A DNA stretch of 64,000 bases from Natronorubrum sediminis (GTDB lineage Archaea; Halobacteriota; Halobacteria; Halobacteriales; Natrialbaceae): assembly GCF_900108095.1 (NCBI RefSeq), contig NZ_FNWL01000002.1, forward strand, positions 478,748 to 542,747, written 5' to 3'. How positions within the stretch are numbered: the stretch's first letter is position 1; each line of letters begins with the position of its first letter. The notes under the pieces were generated by a model. The model did not search any database, had not been told where the DNA came from, and saw nothing but the letters and a program-made list of their open reading frames with translations. Positions 9,120 to 17,656 of this stretch are shown piece by piece. A program made the translations under genes and the position numbers.

Positions 9120-9379
9120 AAGCGGGTTCTCCCTGGCATCTTCCCGCACGAACCAGGACACCGACCTGGGAGCGTGTTCGTCACAGCACGGGACAACGCG
9201 ATGATTCGGGATCGTACACCGTCTACGACAGACGGTGTTTCACGACGGCGCTCGACGATACTGCGTCTGACACGTCGTGGCGGTCGTGTTATTAATGCGT
9301 TCGTCGGTCCCCGATCACTCGACTCCCATTCGACACGCATTCCAGTCGGCGAGTTCACGCAAGCCACAATTGGCGACAT
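9120..9379 (+). promoter_or_regulatory. Long, structured 5' leader (or separate small RNA) ahead of fttA
   Basis: If transcription starts about 27 bases after the TATA box at 9089-9098, the fttA mRNA would carry a leader of about 260 bases, exceptional where most transcripts are leaderless. The segment can fold: a perfect 9-bp stem with a 5-base loop at 9216-9238 (ACACCGTCT / AGACGGTGT), and a smaller stem CCAGG 9153-9157 / CCTGG 9065+100 (9165-9169) flanked by ACGAAC 9148-9153 / GTTCGT 9176-9181. A second TATA-like TTATTAAT at about 9290 could instead drive a shorter fttA transcript. No known riboswitch or RNA family was recognised. Confidence 0.4.
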
Positions 9380-11314
9380 ATGAGTACTGTAGAGCAGCAA
9401 CTCGACGATTTGCAAGCAGAGATCACGAGCGAGTTACCGGCCGACATCTCGGTCTCCTCGGTGAAATACGAAGGCCCCGAACTGGTGGTCTACACGCGTG
9501 ACCCGAAGAAGTTCGCCCAGAAGGGCGACCTCATTCGAAAACTCGCGAGTAAGCTTCGAAAGCGGATCACCGTTCGCCCCGACCCGAGCGTGCTCTCGCG
9601 GCCCGAAGAGGCCCGCGAAGAGATCATGGACGTCATTCCGGAAGAAGCCGGCGTCACCGATCTCGATTTTCACGCAGATACCGGTGAGGTCGTCATCGAA
9701 GCCGAAAAGCCGGGCATGGTGATCGGCCGCCACGGCTCGACGCTCCGCGATATCACCAAGAACGTCGGCTGGACGCCCGAAGTCGTTCGCACCCCACCGA
9801 TCGAATCCTCCACGGTGTCGAACGTCCGGAGCTTCCTCAAGCAAGAACGCGACGAGCGACGGGACATCCTCGAGACGGTCGGCCGACAGATCCACCGCGA
9901 GGAGATGTCCGACGACGAGTACGTCCGTATCACGACGCTCGGGTGCTGTCGCGAGGTCGGACGCGCCTCGTTCATCCTCTCGACACCCGAAACGCGGATT
10001 CTCGTCGACTGTGGTGACAAACCCGGTGCGGAGGGTGAGGTTCCCTACCTCCACGCACCGGAGGCCTTCGGCGCTGGTCCACAGACAATCGACGCCGTCG
10101 TCCTCACGCACGCCCACCTCGACCACTCCGCGCTCATCCCCCTCCTGTTCAAATACGGCTACGACGGCCCGATATACTGTACCGAGCCAACGCGAGACCT
10201 GATGGGGCTGCTCACGCTCGACTATCTCGACGTCGCCGCCAAGGAAGGACGCACGCCCCCATACGAAAGCGAACAGGTTCGTGAAGCGATCAAACACTGT
10301 ATTCCACTCGAGTACGGCGACGTCACGGACATCGCGCCCGACGTCAAACTCACCTTCCACAACGCGGGGCACATCCTCGGCTCGGCTGTCAGCCACTTCC
10401 ACATCGGAGACGGCCTCTACAACGTCGCGTTTTCCGGGGACATTCACTACGAGGACACCCGCCTGTTCAACGGGGCGACCAACGACTTCCCGCGCGTCGA
10501 GACGCTCGTCTTAGAGTCGACGTACGGTGGTCGGAACGATTACCAGACCGACCAACAAGACTCCGAGGAAACGCTCAAAGAAGTCATCACGGAGACCTAT
10601 GAGCGTGGCGGCAAGGTCGTGATCCCCGCATTCGCAGTCGGTCGCTCTCAGGAGATCATGCTCGTCTTAGAACAGGCGATGCGCAGCGGCGACATCCCCC
10701 GGATGCCAGTCCACCTCGACGGGATGATCTGGGAGGCGACGGCCATCCATACGACCTATCCCGAGTACCTGCGCGACGACCTCCGAGATCGGATCTTCCA
10801 CGACGACGAGAATCCGTTCCTCGCCGAGGAGTTCAACCATATCGACGCCGGCGAGGAGGAGCGTCAGGAGGTCGCTGACGGCGAACCCTGCATCGTCCTC
10901 TCGACGTCGGGGATGGTCACCGGCGGTCCCATCATGTCCTGGCTCGGCCACATCGGTCCGGATCCGGATTCGACGCTGATCTTCGTCGGCTACCAGGCAC
11001 AGGGAACTCTCGGTCGGCGCATCCAGAACGGCTGGGACGAGATTCCGACCAGCGAAGTCGGCGCGATGGGTGGCGGCAACGGCCGTGGCACCCTCTCGCT
11101 GAACATGAACGTCGAAACCGTCGACGGCTTCTCCGGCCACGCCGACCGTGCCGGCCTCGAGAACTTCGTCAAGACGATGAACCCGCGCCCGGAGAAAGTC
11201 CTCTGTGTTCACGGCGACGAACGCTCGACGCAAGACCTCTCGAGTGCGCTCTATCACGACTACAATATGCGGACGTTCGCACCGAAGAACCTCGAGACGT
11301 TCCGGTTCCTGTAA
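9380..11314 (+). CDS. fttA: Beta-CASP ribonuclease FttA (aCPSF1), transcription termination factor
   Basis: 644 residues. Two N-terminal KH domains (about 1-145, including GMVIGRHGSTLRDI) precede a metallo-beta-lactamase core with the zinc motif HAHLDHS at about 244-250, then a beta-CASP insert (STYGGRNDY, GKVVIPAFAVGRSQEI) and C-terminal motifs STSGMVTGGP, GFSGHADRAG and VCVHGDE-like LCVHGDERS. The family is the archaeal homologue of the CPSF73 endonuclease and mediates factor-dependent 3'-end cleavage and transcription termination at U-rich sites. Length and domain order are complete. ATG at 9380 puts MSTVEQQLDDLQ at the N-terminus as in relatives. Confidence 0.96.
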   Translation: MSTVEQQLDDLQAEITSELPADISVSSVKYEGPELVVYTRDPKKFAQKGDLIRKLASKLRKRITVRPDPSVLSRPEEAREEIMDVIPEEAGVTDLDFHADTGEVVIEAEKPGMVIGRHGSTLRDITKNVGWTPEVVRTPPIESSTVSNVRSFLKQERDERRDILETVGRQIHREEMSDDEYVRITTLGCCREVGRASFILSTPETRILVDCGDKPGAEGEVPYLHAPEAFGAGPQTIDAVVLTHAHLDHSALIPLLFKYGYDGPIYCTEPTRDLMGLLTLDYLDVAAKEGRTPPYESEQVREAIKHCIPLEYGDVTDIAPDVKLTFHNAGHILGSAVSHFHIGDGLYNVAFSGDIHYEDTRLFNGATNDFPRVETLVLESTYGGRNDYQTDQQDSEETLKEVITETYERGGKVVIPAFAVGRSQEIMLVLEQAMRSGDIPRMPVHLDGMIWEATAIHTTYPEYLRDDLRDRIFHDDENPFLAEEFNHIDAGEEERQEVADGEPCIVLSTSGMVTGGPIMSWLGHIGPDPDSTLIFVGYQAQGTLGRRIQNGWDEIPTSEVGAMGGGNGRGTLSLNMNVETVDGFSGHADRAGLENFVKTMNPRPEKVLCVHGDERSTQDLSSALYHDYNMRTFAPKNLETFRFL

Positions 11315-11594
11315 CAGTCTCCGAAACCGCTTCGTGATTTTTGGTTCCCTCGCGGGCCGCTTCATTCACCCGTGACCCGAGCGTTCGCCGTGAACGAACG
11401 GCAGCTGTCTGCACCAACCACGGTGGGCGATCAGCGATTGCGACGCAACACAGGATTCGGTGGCTTCGTCCGATTTTTCCGCCTCGAGTGGTTTCGTCGG
11501 CAGGGATGGACGGCCACGGATTTCGATTGCGTCTCGACTCTGCTGCTCGCGACTGTCTTCGAACTGAACGCCAGCACACTGCGGTGATCGTTGC
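11315..11594. other. Intergenic region after fttA
   Basis: A GC-rich spacer with a short U-tract (GTGATTTTTGG, about 11333-11343) soon after the fttA stop that could serve as terminator. No convincing gene on either strand. Confidence 0.35.
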
Positions 11595-12557
11595 GTGACA
11601 TCGATCTGGTTCGGCTACGCGCTGGTGACTGCCACCGTCTACGCAGGGATCGCCCTGCTCTCGAAAGTCGTCAGCGGTACGGAAATCGACGATCCGATTC
11701 TGTTGACCGTCTACACCTGCGTCCCCTTCTATGCGGTCTACGTTCTCGGCGGGGCCGCCCTCGAATGGTCGGCGCTTACGGGCGGTGAGCGCAGCGTGAC
11801 GTCGGTCCTGCTATCGGCGTCGGTACTGGCGGCGCTCGCTTTCGGCGTCGTCTCGACGGTAGCCTACGGCGTCTACTACTGGGGACTGGTCAACGGGGAC
11901 GTCTCGCGGTTCGTGCCGGCGCTGGCGATGGAAATCATCTTCGTGTTGATCCTCGGCTACGTGTTGCTCGGTGAGGCGTTTCCGCCGGGCGTCTACGGCG
12001 GGGTCGGCCTCGTCGTCTTCGGCGCGCTCGCAATTTCCTACGAACACGGCGAGGGGTCCGTCCTCGAGCGACTGCGCCTTCCGACGGTTGCCATCGCCGC
12101 CGGGGCCGCAGTTGCCTTCGCGGTACTCAACACGGGCATGAAGGCGTTAACCGACAGCTTCGGAACCGTCGAACTCCTCTTCTGGATTAGCCTCGGCGGC
12201 CTGCTGTCGGTCGTCGCGATCGCACCGCTCCACGCCGGCTCACGGCTCCGGGCTGACGATTCCGAGGGCAGTCACTGGCGACTGACGAACGGCACCCAAC
12301 TGCTGCTCGTCGGGGGTCTGTTGAACGCTGTCGCGCTCTTTACGTTTCTGCGAGCGCTCGAGCACGGCCCCGTCTCGCTGGCGACGGCGATCACCAAACT
12401 CGACGTGCTGCTGGTCTTCGTCGGCGCGCTGACGCTGTCGAAGCTCGCACCGGCGCTCCTGACGGAGCAGTTCGATCCGTTCACGCTGGTGCAGAAGGCG
12501 TCGGCGTCGGTGATCATCCTCGCCGGGACGATACTGATTCAGCTCAGCTACGGTTGA
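11595..12557 (+). CDS. DMT-superfamily (EamA-like) permease
   Basis: 320 residues with about ten hydrophobic helices arranged as two similar halves, as in drug/metabolite transporters. The first half contains VYYWGLVNGDVSRFVPALAMEIIFVLILGYVLLGEAF and the second FTFLRALEHGPVSLATAITKLDVLLVFVGAL, matching the paired EamA signature where helix 4 and helix 9 are followed by a short Glu- or Lys-bearing loop. The start is a GTG (GTGACATCGATC). Located in the plasma membrane; substrate cannot be predicted. Convergent with the ABC transporter operon. Confidence 0.85.
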   Translation: MTSIWFGYALVTATVYAGIALLSKVVSGTEIDDPILLTVYTCVPFYAVYVLGGAALEWSALTGGERSVTSVLLSASVLAALAFGVVSTVAYGVYYWGLVNGDVSRFVPALAMEIIFVLILGYVLLGEAFPPGVYGGVGLVVFGALAISYEHGEGSVLERLRLPTVAIAAGAAVAFAVLNTGMKALTDSFGTVELLFWISLGGLLSVVAIAPLHAGSRLRADDSEGSHWRLTNGTQLLLVGGLLNAVALFTFLRALEHGPVSLATAITKLDVLLVFVGALTLSKLAPALLTEQFDPFTLVQKASASVIILAGTILIQLSYG

Positions 12558-12604
12558 GGGTCGACGACGGCGAACGGAACCGACTCGAGGAGCGTCTCGA
12601 GTCG

Positions 12605-13420
12605 TCAGGAGAGTTGCTTCGAAACCCACTCGAGGTTCGTCGCGATCACCGCGAGGGAAAGCGCACCGAGCGAGATGAGGATGAGGAACGTCGAGACGAC
12701 GCTCACCATCGGATCCATCGCCTGCCGGAGTTCGGTCCAGGCCAGAACGGGGATCGTCTCGGTGCTGGATGTCGAGAGGAACAGCGCCATCACGAACTCC
12801 TGAAGGCTGATGATGAACGCGAGCAGGGCACCGACGAAGACGCCGTGTTTCACGTTCGGGAGCACGACGTGGACGAACGATTGGACGGGGCCGGCACCGA
12901 GGTCGTGAGCGGCGTCTAACTGTTGCCAGTCGAAACGGCTGAACACCGACCGCATCACGAAGTAGACCAGCGGCGTCGCCCAGAGGGTATGTGCGAGGAT
13001 GATACTCGCGTACGAGCCCCGAAGGCCGACTTCGTTGAAGTAGATCAAGAGTGTGATGCCGAGGACGACGGGAGGGATCAACAACGGCACGAGAACCAGC
13101 GGTGCAACAACAGTCCCTAACAGGCCGTCGTCGAACTCCTGGCCGAACGCTCCGAGGACGCCCAGCGCGGTCGCGAGCACCGCGGTGCCGACCCCGACGA
13201 GGATGCTGTTGGTAAAGGCCTCGAGCCAGTTGATCCTGTTGAAGAACTCGCCGTACCAGACCAGCGAGAGGTTCTCGGGCGGGAACGCGATTCGGGCACC
13301 GTCCGAGAACGAGGTTGCGATGACGACTAACAGCGGCGTGACCATGAGCGCGAACAGCGCCACGTAGCCGGCGCGGAACGCGACGGTTTCGACGGTTTCT
13401 CTATGCAAGTTCGAACTCAC
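12605..13420 (-). CDS. ABC transporter permease, PotC-like
   Basis: About 271 residues with six hydrophobic segments. The cytoplasmic EAA loop is visible as LDAAHDLGAGPVQSFVHVVLP, which docks on the ATPase. The order of features fits the inner-membrane permease of spermidine/putrescine/iron-type importers. Start choice is uncertain: GTG at 13420 was preferred over a TTG at 13444; either overlaps the end of the preceding permease gene, implying translational coupling. Last gene of the operon that runs from 16599 down. Confidence 0.88.
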   Translation of the reverse strand: MSSNLHRETVETVAFRAGYVALFALMVTPLLVVIATSFSDGARIAFPPENLSLVWYGEFFNRINWLEAFTNSILVGVGTAVLATALGVLGAFGQEFDDGLLGTVVAPLVLVPLLIPPVVLGITLLIYFNEVGLRGSYASIILAHTLWATPLVYFVMRSVFSRFDWQQLDAAHDLGAGPVQSFVHVVLPNVKHGVFVGALLAFIISLQEFVMALFLSTSSTETIPVLAWTELRQAMDPMVSVVSTFLILISLGALSLAVIATNLEWVSKQLS

Positions 13421-14279
13421 CTCCGAATCGATTGAGGACGCCAAAGATCGCGGCGATGCAGAGTGACATCAGACCGAGCATGACGGCCGAGAGCGCGGCT
13501 GCGGTGGGGTAGCTCATATCGCTGAGCATCAACTGCTCGACGTAGATGGCGAACGTGATGTTGTTCGAAAGGAGTTCCGGCGCTGCGTACGCCCCGACGC
13601 TCCAGGCGAACGAGACCACCGCCGCCACGATGATTCCCGGCATCACTTGCGGCACGACGACCTCGAGGACCGATCGCGGCCGACTCGCCCCGAGGTCGCG
13701 GGCGGCCTCGACGACGTGCCAGTCGGTCGTCGCCATGACGCTGTAAATCGCCAGCACGGCGTACGGAAGGACGATGTAGAGCTGTGCGATGACGACGCCG
13801 ACCGTGCTGTACAGGAGGCCGGCGGGTTGCAACAGCGGATCGAAGGCGTACGTCCGGATGACCAGCGTCGTTAGCAACGGGAGAACGACCGAAAACAGCA
13901 GGAGCGACTTCACGAGCCCGCTCGAGCGCCAGATCGCGTACGCGTAGAACAGCCCGATCGCGACGGAAAGCACCGTCACGACGGCACCGAGGAAAAACGA
14001 GTAGCCGACGATACTCCAGATCAGGTCGGTGGCGACGACCTGCTGGTAGGCCTCGAGCGACCACGTTCCGTCGGCGTACACCCCGTCGCTCGAGGGAGCG
14101 GCGAAGCTGATCCGCAACAGGATCGCGAACGGGATCACGAAGATCAGGAGTTCGAACACGATCAGCGGCGCCATGAGCAACAGCGCGCGACGCGACCCCG
14201 ACTGGGTAGTCAGCCGGGACCAGGCGGAGCTAATCGGGTTCGACAGCGTCGACGTCGAGGTGGACGATATCTCCGTCAT
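13401..14279 (-). CDS. ABC transporter permease, PotB-like
   Basis: 292 residues, six transmembrane segments, with the first at LLLMAPLIVFELLIFVIPFAILL and the EAA motif VEAARDLGASRPRSVLEVVVP. It pairs with the downstream permease to form the membrane channel of a binding-protein-dependent importer. Its ATG overlaps the stop of the ATPase gene by four bases (ATGA), and its end overlaps the next permease gene, so the three are translationally coupled. Confidence 0.9.
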   Translation of the reverse strand: MTEISSTSTSTLSNPISSAWSRLTTQSGSRRALLLMAPLIVFELLIFVIPFAILLRISFAAPSSDGVYADGTWSLEAYQQVVATDLIWSIVGYSFFLGAVVTVLSVAIGLFYAYAIWRSSGLVKSLLLFSVVLPLLTTLVIRTYAFDPLLQPAGLLYSTVGVVIAQLYIVLPYAVLAIYSVMATTDWHVVEAARDLGASRPRSVLEVVVPQVMPGIIVAAVVSFAWSVGAYAAPELLSNNITFAIYVEQLMLSDMSYPTAAALSAVMLGLMSLCIAAIFGVLNRFGGEFELA

Positions 14280-15427
14280 GGATTATAAAGCGGTACACGA
14301 ACTCCGTCCGCGCGAAATGCGAGGACGTCTTCGCTGTTCCACTCGAGAGTCACGTCGTCGCCGGCCGACAGCGACCCCGAACTCGCGTTCGTTCGCTCGG
14401 CGAACACCGACGCGCCGTCGATCGACACGGAGTAGCGAACGGTCGAGCCGCGATAGATGACGTTCGCGATCGTTCCCGTGACGGCGTTGGTCGTGCTGCC
14501 GTCGGTGACCGCCCGCTGATCGGCAGGCGAAGTGGTATCAGCGCCGGGCGCTCCCCGGTCGATCGAGAGAATCTCCGGTCGAAGCGAGAGCGTGAGCTCG
14601 TCGTCGGCCTTGAGGCCGTGGTCGCTGCTGCTCGGAAGAACCAGTTCGGCACCGAGTTCGGTTTCGACGGCGACCGTCTCTCCCGGCGATTGTACAACCG
14701 TCGCGTCGACGAAGTTGGTGTCGCCGAGGAAGGCCTCGATGAACCGGTTCTTGGGGTTCTCGTAGACTTCGTCCGGATCGCCGACCTGGATCAGCTCGCC
14801 TTCGTTCATGATGCCGATACGGTCGGCGAGCGTGAACGCTTCGTCCTGGTCGTGGGTGACGTGGACGAACGTCTCCTCGAGGTCGTCGTGGATCTCACGA
14901 AGTTCGATCTGCATGTCTTCTCGGAGTCGTTTGTCGAGATTCGACAGCGGCTCGTCCAAGAGCAAGACATCCGGGTTGACGGCAAGCGAGCGCGCGAGCG
15001 CGACGCGCTGTTTCTGGCCGCCGCTCAGCGTCGTCGGATCCTCGTCGCCGTAGCCGCCCATCTGGACGCGCTCGAGCATCGCCTGGGCGCGCTCTCGGCG
15101 CTCGTCTTTCGACACGTCGCGCATCTTGAGCCCGAAGGCGACGTTCTCCAGGACCGTCTTGTGCGGGAACAGCGCCCAGTCCTGGAACACGGTCGACGTG
15201 TTTCGGTCGTAGGCCGGCTGATCGGTGACGTCCTCGCCGTCGAGTCGGATCGCGCCCTCGGTTGGCGTCTCGAGGCCGGCGAGCATTCGCAACGTCGTCG
15301 ACTTGCCGCTACCGCTCGGTCCAAGCAGGCAGAGCAGTTCGCCGTCGTCGATCTCGACGGAGACGTCTTCGACGGCGGTGGTCTCTCCGTATCGTTTCTC
15401 GAGTCTCTGCAGGGTTATATCGGTCAT
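14276..15427 (-). CDS. ABC transporter ATPase, PotA-like
   Basis: 383 residues. Walker A GPSGSGKST, Q-loop VFQDWALFPHKTVLEN, ABC signature LSGGQKQRVALARSL, Walker B VLLLDEPLSNLD and the switch His in VHVTHDQDEAF are all present. The C-terminal third is a TOBE regulatory domain (DELTLSLRPEILSID, ANVIYRGSTVRYSV) typical of polyamine, iron and sulfate ATPases. It powers the two permeases encoded downstream. The frame stays open upstream to 16075 but that part is antisense-shadow of the binding-protein gene; the ATG at 15427 gives the family's usual start MTDITLQRLEKRYG. Confidence 0.94.
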   Translation of the reverse strand: MTDITLQRLEKRYGETTAVEDVSVEIDDGELLCLLGPSGSGKSTTLRMLAGLETPTEGAIRLDGEDVTDQPAYDRNTSTVFQDWALFPHKTVLENVAFGLKMRDVSKDERRERAQAMLERVQMGGYGDEDPTTLSGGQKQRVALARSLAVNPDVLLLDEPLSNLDKRLREDMQIELREIHDDLEETFVHVTHDQDEAFTLADRIGIMNEGELIQVGDPDEVYENPKNRFIEAFLGDTNFVDATVVQSPGETVAVETELGAELVLPSSSDHGLKADDELTLSLRPEILSIDRGAPGADTTSPADQRAVTDGSTTNAVTGTIANVIYRGSTVRYSVSIDGASVFAERTNASSGSLSAGDDVTLEWNSEDVLAFRADGVRVPLYNP

Positions 15428-15468
15428 GACTGTTGAAATGAAGTGAAATGGAAATCCGTGTGAGTTGT

Positions 15469-16599
15469 CTATGATGAGTGTTGCATACTGTCGAACGCCT
15501 CGGAGAGTTCGCCGTCGTAATCCGAGAGGTACTCCCAATCCGGGAACGCGACATTTCGAGCCTCCTCGTCGGTCGTCGGGAGGTCGTCCTCGAGTTCCTC
15601 GGGATACTCGATGTTCTCGTTGCTGAACATCATCGGGTGTGTTTCGGCCCACTCCGACTGGACCTCGGCGTCCAGCATGAAGTCGATGAACTCCTCGGCT
15701 TCGTCTTGCATGTCGGTGCCGCGGACGACACACCAGTTGTTGATCCACCCCGTCGTCTGCTCGGGCATCGTGTGGGTCAGTCCGTCTTCGTCGTCGATGT
15801 CGTAGGCCGTCTGGTCGTAGTACCACTGCGCGACGTCGATCGCCTCGTTGTCGAACGCCTGCCAGATGTCCTCGCCGGAACTGGCCCACTCGTCGACGCC
15901 CCACTCGTCGACGCCGTCGAGGATCTCCTCGTGATTGGTATCGTCGTACATCTCTTCTGCGTCGCCCTCCTCGCCCATCCCGAGCGCCGCGGCGTACATC
16001 GGGTACCACCAGAAGCCGGTGTCGATGCCGACGCCCTCGCTGTCGGCGACGGTGTCGCCGGAGAGGTCGGCCCACGTTTCGGGGTCGACATCGGCGTCCT
16101 CGCGGTGGATGATCGTACAGGGCGCGCCGTCGACTGGCATCCCGTACTCGGGGTCGCGAATCTCCGTAAAGAAGTCCATGATCTCATCTTCGTTGGAGAT
16201 GTTGTCTCGGTCGATCGGCTCGAAGAGGTCGTCCTGACGGCCGTAGTAGTAGAAGTTGCCCTCCGCGACGGTCACGTCGAACGGCGGATCGTCCTCGGGG
16301 GCGTTTCGTATCTGCTCTAACACGCCGCCCCAGCCGCGTTCGATCTGGATCTCGGTGTCGTGGTCTGCCTCCCACTGACTCACCAGTCCATCTTCGAACC
16401 GGTCAGCGTAGTTCCCGCTCCAGACCATGACGCGGAGCCCCTCGTCCCCACCGAAGAGTTCCGCACATCCCGCCAGCGCGGTGGCCGAACCGACCGCCGT
16501 CGTCGATAACAGCCCTCGACGCGAGATCGCCGACGCGTCGGCGACTGATTCGGAACCTGTCTCGCTCGTCTCTGCAACCCCATCTGGGTCTGCAGCCAT
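15469..16599 (-). CDS. ABC transporter substrate-binding lipoprotein, PotD/PotF-like
   Basis: 376 residues. The N-terminus carries a Tat lipoprotein signal, SRRGLLSTTAVGSATALAGC, so the mature protein is anchored outside the membrane by a lipidated Cys. The mature domain is a periplasmic-binding fold: RVMVWSGNYADRFEDGL, TVAEGNFYYYGRQDDL, GMPVDGAPCTIIHREDA, GINNWC-like WINNWCVVRGT. Resemblance is to spermidine/putrescine-binding proteins, but the ligand is not provable from sequence. First gene of the four-gene operon; a TATA-like CTTTATGTC near 16628-16636 lies about 32 bases from the ATG. An upstream in-frame ATG at 16725 was rejected. Confidence 0.9.
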   Translation of the reverse strand: MAADPDGVAETSETGSESVADASAISRRGLLSTTAVGSATALAGCAELFGGDEGLRVMVWSGNYADRFEDGLVSQWEADHDTEIQIERGWGGVLEQIRNAPEDDPPFDVTVAEGNFYYYGRQDDLFEPIDRDNISNEDEIMDFFTEIRDPEYGMPVDGAPCTIIHREDADVDPETWADLSGDTVADSEGVGIDTGFWWYPMYAAALGMGEEGDAEEMYDDTNHEEILDGVDEWGVDEWASSGEDIWQAFDNEAIDVAQWYYDQTAYDIDDEDGLTHTMPEQTTGWINNWCVVRGTDMQDEAEEFIDFMLDAEVQSEWAETHPMMFSNENIEYPEELEDDLPTTDEEARNVAFPDWEYLSDYDGELSEAFDSMQHSS

Positions 16600-16742
16600 T
16601 GGTGATCCGGTTCTTCTTTGATGGCGACATAAAGACGTTGTGAACTCCGATGAAGTGGACAGACGACTGTCGTTGGTCGAGGCCGACTCGAGCGTTCGTC
16701 TCGGTTGACTCTCTCCCCAAACCAATCATGGATATGAGTCGG

Positions 16743-16859
16743 TCACTCCTCCGACACAGGCGTCAGTTCCATCGGTCCCGTCGGTTCCACAGTCATCTCC
16801 CATTCGCCTCCGTCCGAGACGTGCGCGCAGGCGACGAGCGGGACCCGGACCTCCGTCAC
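16743..16859 (-). CDS. Possible 38-residue protein downstream of bluB
   Basis: A GTG codon 13 bases after the bluB stop opens a frame TEVRVPLVACAHVSDGGEWEMT ending PMELTPVSEE. Codon use and acidity resemble real haloarchaeal coding, and the position right behind bluB would allow co-transcription. There is no recognisable family, and it could equally be the C-terminal remnant of a larger lost gene, because the same frame is open further upstream inside bluB. Low confidence. Confidence 0.3.
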   Translation of the reverse strand: MTEVRVPLVACAHVSDGGEWEMTVEPTGPMELTPVSEE

Positions 16860-16872
16860 ACCGCCCGGACGT

Positions 16873-17523
16873 TCACTCGTCCCCCCACCCTCCCTCGTGG
16901 ACGAGTTCGTCCACCTCGAGTCGCTCGCGCCACCCTTCGGTTTCGAGGACGGGCTTTTCGGGAAAGCCGCCCTCCGGATAGCCGATACAGAGGTACGCAA
17001 TCGGGTCGATGTGAGCCGGGATTTCCAATACGTCCCGTACCTCTGCAGGATAGAGCACGCTCACCCATCCGACGCCCACCCCTTCCGCTCGAGCCGCAAG
17101 CCAGAGGTTCTGCACGGCGAGACACGTCGAGTAGACGTCCGTCTCTCGCATGGAACTCCGTCCGAGTACGTGGGGTTCCCCGCGCGTCGGATCGCAGGTG
17201 ACGCAGATGTTGATCGGTGCCTCGCGGATGCCCTCGAGTTTCAACTGAGCAAACTCGGATCGACGCGGCTCCTCGTAGCCCTCTCGAGCGGCAGCGATCG
17301 CTCGCTCGGCAATCCCGGCGATTTCGGCTTTCGTCTCGTCCTCGCGGACGACGAGTAAGTCCCACGGCTGGGAGAAGCCGACGCTCGGAGCGTGATGAGC
17401 GGCCTGAATTAGGCGATCGAGAGCGTCCTCGGGCACCGGATCCGAGCGAAATCGCCGAATGTCCCGGCGCGCGTAAATTGCCTTGTAGAGCGCATCGCGT
17501 TCTGCATCGGTGAATGAAACCAT
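16873..17523 (-). CDS. bluB: 5,6-dimethylbenzimidazole synthase BluB (nitroreductase family)
   Basis: 216 residues, typical for BluB. Motifs: RRDIRRFRSDPVPEDALDRLI and APSVGFSQPWDLLVV (FMN-binding, N-terminal), SMRETDVYSTCLAVQNLWLAA and EGVGVGWVSVLYPAEV, then CIGYPEGGFPEKP near the C-terminus. BluB uses oxygen to convert reduced FMN into 5,6-dimethylbenzimidazole, the lower ligand of cobalamin. No other cobalamin gene lies in the window. A TATA-like GGTTTAACC near 17548-17556 fits a leaderless ATG at 17523. A generic nitroreductase is the alternative, but the GFSQPWD and GWVSVLYP segments favour BluB. Confidence 0.87.
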   Translation of the reverse strand: MVSFTDAERDALYKAIYARRDIRRFRSDPVPEDALDRLIQAAHHAPSVGFSQPWDLLVVREDETKAEIAGIAERAIAAAREGYEEPRRSEFAQLKLEGIREAPINICVTCDPTRGEPHVLGRSSMRETDVYSTCLAVQNLWLAARAEGVGVGWVSVLYPAEVRDVLEIPAHIDPIAYLCIGYPEGGFPEKPVLETEGWRERLEVDELVHEGGWGDE

Positions 17524-17656
17524 TGTTTGTGAAGATCAAGTGCGGTTGGTTAAACCCGATGATCGGCGCGGACGGGAGCGTCGCTGGCGCGGAGGGACGC
17601 CTGCGTATAAAGGAGGCCTCGAGAATAGACGACGCGATTAATCGAATCTTCGTCGG

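Noticed and set aside
8369-9415. 348-residue antisense ORF over the lipoprotein and the following gene
   Set aside because: Low-complexity shadow of acidic codons, with no motif.
14276-16075. 599-residue ORF joining the ABC ATPase to upstream sequence
   Set aside because: The part above 15427 is Arg-rich antisense-type shadow of the binding-protein gene; the ATPase family starts at 15427.
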